Below are positions 58,862 through 64,000 of a stretch of DNA of 64,000 nt, piece after piece. A program made the translations under genes and the position numbers. The stretch is from Nocardioides sp. 503 (GTDB lineage Bacteria > Actinomycetota > Actinomycetes > Propionibacteriales > Nocardioidaceae). The stretch spans positions 1-64,000 of the forward strand of contig NZ_SPUI01000006.1 of the NCBI RefSeq assembly GCF_004522095.1. The letters run 5' to 3'. The notes beneath the pieces are model-generated. The model saw only the letters and a program-made list of their open reading frames with translations. It searched no databases and was not told where the DNA came from. The stretch's first letter is position 1. Each line of letters starts with the position of its first letter.

Positions 58862-58937
58862 GTGCGGCGGCCTTTGTGCGCGGGTGCGCCGCCCGGAGGT
58901 TTCGAGACGGTTGCTAGCGCAACCTCCTCAACCAACG
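58861..58937. repeat. 77-bp duplicated block, copy B (includes a SMALL-REP arm)
   Basis: Second copy of the block at 58547; its arm at 58898-58933 has the centre GGTTGCTAGCGCAACC. Confidence 0.8.
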
Positions 58938-58949
58938 GGGTCGGAACCG

Positions 58950-59693
58950 TCAGACAGGCACGAGCTCCACGGCGCCGACGGCGTAGCGGGCCAGGATCGT
59001 GCGGGCGACCTCGGGGTGGGCGCCGAGCGGCTCGGAGACGGCGACGGCGCCGGCCTCGAGGGCGAGCTCGGCGGCCCGGTCGACGAGGACGCCGGGCGCG
59101 AGGAAGAGCGACGCGACCGCGATGTGGCGCCGGCCCTCGGCGCGGAAGGCACGCACGGCCTCGCCGGTGGCCGGCGGGGCGCTGGCGGCGTACGCCGCGC
59201 TGACGGGCAGCTTGTGGTGCGTGCCCCACAGGCGGGCGAGCCGGGCGACGGCCTGGTTGGCGAGCGGGTCGGTGGAGCCGGCCGCGGCCAGGACGAGGGC
59301 GTCGAGCTCGCGCACCCGGGAGCTGCGCAGCGCCTCGCGCAGGCGCTCGTCGAGCACCTCGAGGAAGCAGGCCTCCAGGCCGAGGATCGAGGTCACGCGG
59401 ACCTGCAGGCCGGGGTGCCGGCTGGTCGCCTCGGCGACGGCCTCGGGCACGTCGACGGCGCCGTGGAGGGCCTCGCTGAGCAGCAGGGGCACGACGACGA
59501 TCTCGTCGTGACCGGCCTTCACCAAGCGGTCGACGACGGTCTGGAAGCCGGGCTTGGCGAGGTCCAGGAACGCCTTCTCGACGCGCAGGTCGGGGCGCAT
59601 GGCCTTGACCTCGGCGACCAGGGCGGTGATGGTCTTGGTCGACCGCGGGTCACGACTTCCGTGAGCCAGGGCCACCAGTGCAGGAGCAGCCAT
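58950..59693 (-). CDS. sirB: Sirohydrochlorin chelatase (CbiX/SirB type)
   Basis: Inserts iron into sirohydrochlorin to make siroheme, the cofactor of the sulfite reductase encoded upstream. The 247 residues form two CbiX-like repeats: ALVALAHGSRDPRSTKTI with the metal-binding His, VVPLLLSEALHGAVDVP, and a second half starting ALVLAAAGSTDPLANQ in which the His is replaced. ATG overlaps the stop of a 26-codon mini-ORF (TGATG), with AGAGGAGG upstream. Last gene of the sulfur operon. Confidence 0.9.
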   Translation of the reverse strand: MAAPALVALAHGSRDPRSTKTITALVAEVKAMRPDLRVEKAFLDLAKPGFQTVVDRLVKAGHDEIVVVPLLLSEALHGAVDVPEAVAEATSRHPGLQVRVTSILGLEACFLEVLDERLREALRSSRVRELDALVLAAAGSTDPLANQAVARLARLWGTHHKLPVSAAYAASAPPATGEAVRAFRAEGRRHIAVASLFLAPGVLVDRAAELALEAGAVAVSEPLGAHPEVARTILARYAVGAVELVPV

Positions 59694-59773
59694 CAGCGCG
59701 GCCTCCTCTCGTGAGCGGGTGGTGCGGAGAGCTCGACGGCACTGTCGAGGACGTGGGACCGGGAGTCGTTCAT
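59693..59773 (-). CDS. Mini-ORF (26 codons) linking cysH and sirB
   Basis: Starts at an ATG overlapping the cysH stop (ATGA) and ends at a TGA overlapping the sirB ATG. The peptide begins MNDSRSHVLDSAVEL and has a basic end (HERRPR). It contains the sirB ribosome-binding site near its end. No homology can be judged at this length; it may exist only to carry ribosomes across. Confidence 0.4.
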   Translation of the reverse strand: MNDSRSHVLDSAVELSAPPAHERRPR

Positions 59774-60516
59774 GAGTGGATCCCGCACTCGGTCTTGTTG
59801 GTGCCGGCCCAGCGCCCGCTGCGGGCGTCCTCGCCGGGGGCGACGCGCCGGGTGCAGGGCGCGCAGCCGATCGAGGGGTAGCCGTCGTAGACGAGCGGGT
59901 TGACCAGCACGCCGTTCTCGGCGATGTAGCGCTCGACCTGCTCGTCGCTCCACCGCGCGAGCGGGGAGACCTTGACCTTGCCCTTCTTGGCGTCCCAGCC
60001 GATGACCGGCGCGATCACGCGGTTGTGGGTCTCGGCGCGGCGCAGGCCCGTCGCCCACGCGTCGTACGACGCCAGCGACTCGGCCAGGGGCTTGACCTTG
60101 CGCAGGGCGCAGCACAGGTCGGGGTCGGTCTTGTAGAGGTCCTTGCCGTACTGGGCGTCCTGCTCGGCCACCGACTGCACGGGGGTGATCGTGAGCAGGT
60201 TGACGTCGAGCGTGGCCTGCACGGCGTCGCGGGTGCCGATGGTCTCGACGAAGTGGTAGCCGGTGTCGAGGAAGACCACGTCGACGCCCGGGACGGTCTT
60301 GGCGGCCAGGTCGGCGAGCACGGCGTCGCCCATCGAGGAGGTGATGCAGAACCGCTCGCCGAAGGTGGCGGCGGCCCACTCGATGATGTGCTCGGCAGGG
60401 GCCAGCTCGAGCTCGGCGCCCCAGTGGGACACCAGCTCGCGCAGCTCCTCGGGGGAGCGGCCGGCGGTGAACGAGCCGCGGTTGGCGCGCGCGGCGGCGG
60501 TGGTGGCGGTCGTCAT
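59770..60516 (-). CDS. cysH: Adenylyl-sulfate (APS) reductase
   Basis: Reduces APS to sulfite with electrons from thioredoxin. The 248 residues carry the iron-sulfur signature of APS-type enzymes: Cys135-Cys136 in DPDLCCALRKVKPL and Cys218-Cys221 in GCAPCTRRV. The C-terminal nucleophile is Cys244 in TECGIHS. All are present, so APS rather than PAPS is the likely substrate. The ATG overlaps the stop of an 18-codon mini-ORF. Second enzyme of the operon leading to sulfide with the sir product. Confidence 0.94.
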   Translation of the reverse strand: MTTATTAAARANRGSFTAGRSPEELRELVSHWGAELELAPAEHIIEWAAATFGERFCITSSMGDAVLADLAAKTVPGVDVVFLDTGYHFVETIGTRDAVQATLDVNLLTITPVQSVAEQDAQYGKDLYKTDPDLCCALRKVKPLAESLASYDAWATGLRRAETHNRVIAPVIGWDAKKGKVKVSPLARWSDEQVERYIAENGVLVNPLVYDGYPSIGCAPCTRRVAPGEDARSGRWAGTNKTECGIHS

Positions 60517-60569
60517 GCGGGGTCCCCGGCGAAGCAGGAGCCCAGCGAGTGGTTCGTTGGGGTGCTCAT
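60513..60569 (-). CDS. Mini-ORF (18 codons) linking the zinc ribbon and cysH
   Basis: Starts in an ATGA overlap with the zinc-ribbon stop and ends in an ATGA overlap with cysH. It begins MSTPTNHSLGSCFAGD and contains one Cys. Its DNA shares both ends with the spacer at 60733-60810: CACCCCA(A)CGAA on the left and GGGGACCCCG on the right. Confidence 0.4.
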   Translation of the reverse strand: MSTPTNHSLGSCFAGDPA

Positions 60570-60736
60570 GCCTTCACCTCCCGGCGCAGCATGCCGAGCA
60601 TCTTGACCGTGAAGGCCCGCTGGCACGACCGGCACTCCCACGCGCCCTTGACCGAGGAGTCGTCCGACTCGTGCGGCCACAGGTTGTCGTCGGCGCAGTA
60701 GGGGCAGTGGAACGGCACGGCACGCTCGTTGCTCAT
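60566..60736 (-). CDS. 56-residue zinc-ribbon protein of the sulfur operon
   Basis: A small protein missed by length filters: MSNERAVPFHCPYCADDNLW, then WECRSCQRAFTVKML. The two CxxC pairs (Cys11/Cys14 and Cys35/Cys38) fit a single zinc ribbon. A small protein of this type commonly lies between sir and cysH in actinobacteria. It may assist reductase assembly or electron flow; this is inference. Confidence 0.85.
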   Translation of the reverse strand: MSNERAVPFHCPYCADDNLWPHESDDSSVKGAWECRSCQRAFTVKMLGMLRREVKA

Positions 60737-60810
60737 CTCGGGGTCCCCACGACGTTGTCGGACGGGGGAGCGAAGCGGAGGAGGACGAGAACTTCGTGGG
60801 GTGAGTTCAT
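60733..60810 (-). CDS. Mini-ORF (25 codons) linking sir and the zinc ribbon
   Basis: ATG overlaps the sir stop (ATGA) and the TGA overlaps the zinc-ribbon ATG. It begins MNSPHEVLVLLRFAPPSDN. The DNA has 8-bp inverted ends (CCCCACGA / TCGTGGGG) at 60744-60751 and 60794-60801, so it may be a repeat element rather than a gene. Confidence 0.4.
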   Translation of the reverse strand: MNSPHEVLVLLRFAPPSDNVVGTPR

Positions 60811-62522
60811 AGGGGACTCAACGCCTTCTCGCCCCGGAGCAATTCCTCCTCGGCGCGCGCGACCCAGGTCGCGAAGCGCTCGCCGTCGGTGCGGTCGGCC
60901 AGGAAGTTGCCGACGACGACGGTGATGTAGTCGTCCAGCCCCGCGCTCGTCACCTTGTGGGCGCGCAGCTTGCGACCGAAGTTGGCCTCCAGCCCGGTGG
61001 CGCCGCCGAGGTGCACCTGGAAGCCCTCGACCTGCTCGCCGTCGGACATCACGAGCTGGCCCTTGAGCCCGATGTCGGCGACCTGGGTGCGGGCGCAGGC
61101 GTTGGGGCAGCCGTTGACGTTGACGGTGATCGGGGTGTCGAGGTCGGGGAAGCGCTTCTCGAGCTCGCCCACGAGCAGGCGGGCGCGCTCCTTGGTGTCG
61201 ACGATCGCCAGCTTGCAGAACTCGATGCCGGTGCAGGCCATCGTGTTGCGGCGCCAGTTGGACGGCCGCGCGCTCAGCCCGATCTCGTCCAGCCGGCTCA
61301 CCAGTGCCTCGACCTTGTCCTGGTCGACGCCGATCAGCACGATCTTCTGGTACGGCGTGAGGCGGGCGCCGGCCACGCCGAACTCCTCGATCAGCTCCGA
61401 CAGCCGCACCAGCAGCGAGCCGGACACCCGACCGACCGTCGGCGCGATGCCGACGTAGAACTTGCCGTCCTTCTGGGGGTGCACACCGATGTGGTCGCGG
61501 TGGCCCACCGGGGTCGGCGGCGAGGGGGTGGAGACCAGCTCACGCCCGAGGTACTCCTTCTCCAGCACCTCGCGGAACTTCTCGACGCCCCAGTCGGCCA
61601 CCAGGAACTTCAGCCGCGCCCGCGAGCGCAGCCGGCGGTAGCCGTAGTCGCGGAAGATGCCGGCCACGCCGGCCCAGGCGTCGGCCACCTCGTCGAGGGG
61701 GATCCACACGCCGAGCTTGGCGGCCAGCATCGGGTTGGTCGACAACCCGCCCCCCACCCACAGGTCGAAGCCGGGGCCGAGCTCGGGGTGGACGGTGCCG
61801 ACGAAGGAGACGTCGTTGGTCTCGGGGCACACGTCGTGGCCGGGGTGGCCGGTCACGGCGGTCTTGAACTTGCGCGGGAAGTTGGAGAAGTCGGGGTTGC
61901 CGATGAACCGGCGGTGGATCTCCTCGAGCGCCGGGGTGCCGTCGATGATCTCGTCGGTGGAGACGCCGGCGACGGGGGAGCCGAGGAAGGGGCGGGGCGA
62001 GTCGCCGCACGCCTCGAGGCTGCTCAGGCCGGCAGCGTCGAGCCGGTCCCAGATCTCGGGGACGTCCTCGACGCGGATCCAGTGGTACTGGATGTTCTCG
62101 CGGTCGGTGACGTCGGCGGTGTCGCGCGCGAAGTCGACGCCGATCTGACCCAGGGTCCGCACGGCCTCGGCGTTCAGCAGCCGGCCGTCGGAGCGCACCC
62201 GCAGCATGAAGTACTCGTCGTCGAGCTCCTCCTCGCCGAGGGTCGCGGTCTTGCCGCCGTCGAAGCCGGGCGCCCGCTGCGTGTAGAGGCCCATCCACCG
62301 GAAGCGGCCGCGCAGGTCGGCGGGGTCGATGGAGGCGAAGCCGCGCTTGGAGTAGATGTTGATGATCCGGGCGCGGACGTGGAGCGGGTCGTCGTCCTTC
62401 TTGGACTGCTCGTTCTTGTTCAGCGGCTCGGTGTAGCCGAACGCCCACTGGCCCTCCGCCCGCTTGGGGCGGGGGACGTCGGTGTGGGCCGGGGGCTGGG
62501 CCTGGAAGCGCTGGTCGGGCAT
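60807..62522 (-). CDS. sir: Ferredoxin-dependent sulfite reductase (SirA/NirA type)
   Basis: Six-electron reduction of sulfite to sulfide with siroheme and a 4Fe-4S cluster. The 571 residues show the cluster ligands TMACTGIEFCKLAI and NGCPNACAR, and substrate-binding arginines and lysines in the repeated halves. Tyr80 in WMGLYTQRAPG and Cys172 in LEACGDSPRP lie 92 residues apart, equal to the Tyr69-Cys161 crosslink pair of M. tuberculosis NirA, which acts as sulfite reductase. A GAAGGA site precedes the ATG. It is the first enzyme gene behind the leader peptide. Confidence 0.95.
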   Translation of the reverse strand: MPDQRFQAQPPAHTDVPRPKRAEGQWAFGYTEPLNKNEQSKKDDDPLHVRARIINIYSKRGFASIDPADLRGRFRWMGLYTQRAPGFDGGKTATLGEEELDDEYFMLRVRSDGRLLNAEAVRTLGQIGVDFARDTADVTDRENIQYHWIRVEDVPEIWDRLDAAGLSSLEACGDSPRPFLGSPVAGVSTDEIIDGTPALEEIHRRFIGNPDFSNFPRKFKTAVTGHPGHDVCPETNDVSFVGTVHPELGPGFDLWVGGGLSTNPMLAAKLGVWIPLDEVADAWAGVAGIFRDYGYRRLRSRARLKFLVADWGVEKFREVLEKEYLGRELVSTPSPPTPVGHRDHIGVHPQKDGKFYVGIAPTVGRVSGSLLVRLSELIEEFGVAGARLTPYQKIVLIGVDQDKVEALVSRLDEIGLSARPSNWRRNTMACTGIEFCKLAIVDTKERARLLVGELEKRFPDLDTPITVNVNGCPNACARTQVADIGLKGQLVMSDGEQVEGFQVHLGGATGLEANFGRKLRAHKVTSAGLDDYITVVVGNFLADRTDGERFATWVARAEEELLRGEKALSPL

Positions 62523-62538
62523 GAGGAGCTGGTCCTTC

Positions 62539-62566
62539 GCTGAGTGCCGCGCGGCACCTGCTCAGC
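62539..62566 (-). promoter_or_regulatory. Hairpin between the leader peptide and sir
   Basis: GCTGAG / CTCAGC arms enclose the palindrome GTGCCGCGCGGCAC. It ends just before the GAAGGA ribosome-binding site of sir, so ribosome stalling on the leader peptide could change access to it. Confidence 0.6.
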
Positions 62567-62596
62567 AGGGGCGCGGGATGATCGGGGTGGCGTCGT

Positions 62597-62686
62597 TCAG
62601 CGGGGCCGACACATCGCGCTGCGCGTGCGCCCGAAGTCCACGTGGCGGCGTACCACGAGGTAGGCGTGCGTCTCGGCGCTGATCAT
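62597..62686 (-). CDS. Putative cysteine-responsive leader peptide
   Basis: A 29-residue ORF with the core VVRRHVDFGRTRSAMCRPR at its end. This matches the short leader peptides known before sulfur genes in Streptomyces and mycobacteria (RRHVDLGRxSSAxC). The single Cys codon is fourth from the end, suited to sensing charged tRNA-Cys by ribosome stalling. Starts about 7 nt after a -10-like hexamer. Confidence 0.85.
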   Translation of the reverse strand: MISAETHAYLVVRRHVDFGRTRSAMCRPR

Positions 62687-62693
62687 GTCAAGC

Positions 62694-62723
62694 AGTCTCA
62701 CGGTGCGGACGGCCTTCTCACAA
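62694..62723 (-). promoter_or_regulatory. Promoter of the sulfur operon
   Basis: Minus strand: -35 TTGTGA (62723-62718), 18 bases, -10 GAGACT (62699-62694), then 7 nt to the leader ATG. Leaderless initiation of the leader peptide is implied. Confidence 0.55.
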
Positions 62724-62739
62724 GCTGAAATCCCATGAT

Positions 62740-62756
62740 GTGGACAGCCTGTCCAC
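62740..62756. promoter_or_regulatory. Palindrome upstream of the sulfur operon promoter
   Basis: GTGGACAGCCTGTCCAC has perfect 8-bp arms around one base. It is 17 bases upstream of the -35 and may bind an unknown regulator of sulfur genes or of glyA. Confidence 0.5.
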
Positions 62757-62849
62757 CATTCGATACGCGTGGAGGCGCTCTCCGCCTGTACCCGCCGGTA
62801 GTGCGACCCACGTCACATCCAGGCCCTCGCATCGGCGTGGCCACGCTGG

Positions 62850-62879
62850 TTGGGCGCGGTCGGTGCACGTCACTAGGCT
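62850..62879 (+). promoter_or_regulatory. Promoter of glyA
   Basis: -35 TTGGGC (62850-62855), 18 bases, -10 TAGGCT (62874-62879), then 6 nt to the ATG at 62886. The gap 62687-62885 holds this, the sulfur promoter and the palindrome. Confidence 0.6.
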
Positions 62880-62885
62880 GCGGAC

Positions 62886-64000
62886 ATGGCCGACATCGAC
62901 GCCCTCACCAGCAGCGCCTACTCCCAAGCCCTCGAGGTGATCGCCTCGGTCGAGCCCCGCATCGCGGAGGCCACCCGCCAGGAGCTCGCCGACCAGCGCG
63001 GCTCCCTCAAGCTGATCGCCAGCGAGAACTACGCCTCGCCGGCGGTGCTGCTCACCATGGGCACCTGGTTCAGCGACAAGTACGCCGAGGGCACCGTCGG
63101 CCACCGCTTCTACGCCGGCTGCCAGAACGTCGACACCGTCGAGACGCTCGCCGCCGAGCACGCCCGCGAGCTGTTCGGCGCCGAGTACGCCTACGCCCAG
63201 CCCCACTCCGGCATCGACGCCAACCTGGTCGCCTTCTGGTCGATCCTGGCCCACCGGGTCGAGGGCCCCTGGCTGGAGAAGGCCGGGTCCAAGAACGTCA
63301 ACGAGCTCACCGACGCCGACTGGGAGTCGCTGCGCAAGGAGCTCGGCAACCAGCGCCTGCTCGGCATGAGCCTGGACGCCGGCGGTCACCTCACCCACGG
63401 CTTCCGCCCCAACATCAGCGGCAAGATGTTCCACCAGCAGCAGTACGGCACCGACCCCGAGACCGGGCTGCTCGACTACGACGCGCTGCGCGCCAAGGCC
63501 CGCGAGTTCAAGCCGCTGATCCTGGTCGCCGGCTACTCCGCCTACCCGCGCCGGGTCGACTTCGCCAAGATGCGCGAGATCGCCGACGAGGTCGGCGCCA
63601 CGCTCATGGTCGACATGGCCCACTTCGCCGGGCTCGTGGCCGGCAAGGTGTTCACCGGCGACGAGGACCCCGTGCCCCACGCCCACGTCGTCACGACCAC
63701 GACCCACAAGAGCCTGCGCGGCCCGCGCGGCGGCATGGTGCTGGCGACGGCGGAGTACGCACCCTCCGTCGACCGCGGCTGCCCGATGGTGCTCGGCGGC
63801 CCGCTGTCGCACGTGATGGCCGCCAAGGCGGTCGCCCTGGCCGAGGCCCGCCAGCCGTCGTTCCAGACCTATGCCCAGCAGGTCGCCGACAACTCCAAGT
63901 CGCTGGCCGAGGGCTTCCTCAAGCGCGACGGCGACCTGGTCACCGGCGGCACCGACAACCACCTGGTCCTGCTCGACGTCTCGCGCTTCGGCCTCACGGG
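62886..64000 (+). CDS. glyA: Serine hydroxymethyltransferase, truncated by window end
   Basis: PLP enzyme converting serine to glycine with tetrahydrofolate. The first 371 codons are present with no stop before the window edge. Motifs: [33 protein letters not shown], and the PLP-lysine segment [15 protein letters not shown] (Lys275). An insertion around residues 122-160 ([20 protein letters not shown]) is typical of the long actinobacterial/plant-like group. It functionally joins gcvT and thyA in one-carbon metabolism. Confidence 0.96.
   Translation, partial: MADIDALTSSAYSQALEVIASVEPRIAEATRQELADQRGSLKLIASENYASPAVLLTMGTWFSDKYAEGTVGHRFYAGCQNVDTVETLAAEHARELFGAEYAYAQPHSGIDANLVAFWSILAHRVEGPWLEKAGSKNVNELTDADWESLRKELGNQRLLGMSLDAGGHLTHGFRPNISGKMFHQQQYGTDPETGLLDYDALRAKAREFKPLILVAGYSAYPRRVDFAKMREIADEVGATLMVDMAHFAGLVAGKVFTGDEDPVPHAHVVTTTTHKSLRGPRGGMVLATAEYAPSVDRGCPMVLGGPLSHVMAAKAVALAEARQPSFQTYAQQVADNSKSLAEGFLKRDGDLVTGGTDNHLVLLDVSRFGLT

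Noticed and set aside
62859..62879. glyA as a member of the DNA-damage regulon
   Set aside because: The CGGTCGGTG-8-TAGGCT match is 7 of 9, but glyA has no damage role and the word GTCGG is frequent here; a plain -35 TTGGGC at 18 bases explains the promoter.

Overview
The window is a chromosomal segment of a high-GC actinobacterium, most likely a member of Nocardioidaceae (Nocardioides or a close relative). Reasons: strong G/C third-position bias in every real gene, many GTG/TTG starts, ATGA/GTGA overlaps between neighbours, and gene orders typical of Actinobacteria: actinobacterial-type two-lipoyl E2 near pepA and gcvT; ftsK, rodZ-like gene, rimO, pgsA, cinA, clgR; lhr-nei2; recA-recX; pncB-pncA-nrtR. 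No phage, plasmid, IS element, CRISPR array, tRNA or rRNA was found. Apart from repeat-rich intergenic spots this is mostly core chromosome.

Layout. 1-6.9 kb: E2 and lipoamide dehydrogenase genes (minus), a small conserved protein, pepA (minus), gcvT plus a coupled small protein. 7-10.7 kb: a membrane protein with a degenerate sigma-like N-terminus, a PhzF-like isomerase, thyA and folA. 10.7-16.1 kb: an 88-bp palindromic element, a PRISE-like reductase divergent from a small HTH regulator, an LLM oxidoreductase, dapA and rnj. 16.2-19.3 kb: a large secreted M4-type metalloprotease (minus). 19.5-31.8 kb: ftsK, rodZ-like, rimO, pgsA, a 1585-residue secreted nuclease/5'-nucleotidase fusion, cinA and clgR. 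31.8-41.3 kb (minus): a methyltransferase, nei2-lhr, the NAD salvage operon pncB-pncA-nrtR behind a palindromic operator, and a TOPRIM protein. 41.4-48.6 kb: an ABC exporter, an acetyltransferase (minus), a DinB/methyltransferase fusion, DUF3046, an MFS transporter, mtnP, a second 88-bp element and an exported repeat protein. 48.6-53 kb: a standalone family-A polymerase with an AlkZ/YcaQ-type glycosylase, then a divergent pair of His-rich, copper-type genes around a CsoR-like palindrome. 53-58.5 kb: recA-recX, a PRTase, an acetyltransferase, and PPK2 / HipA-like kinase / DUF3037. 58.5-58.95 kb: a dense repeat cluster with a gene fossil. 59-62.7 kb (minus): a sulfate-assimilation operon (leader peptide, sir, zinc ribbon, cysH, sirB) in which every junction is an overlapping stop/start, partly through mini-ORFs. 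62.9 kb to the end: glyA, cut by the window edge.

The most unusual signals lie between genes: a dispersed ~38-bp palindromic repeat family (SMALL-REP below), two copies of an 88-bp nested palindrome, related spacers inside the sulfur operon that preserve translational coupling, and DNA-damage-type promoters (LexA box and PafBC/RecA-NDp-like motifs) in front of several repair genes. Many starts have a -10-like hexamer 6-8 nt upstream and are probably leaderless. All functional names come from motifs and family knowledge; no database search was possible.
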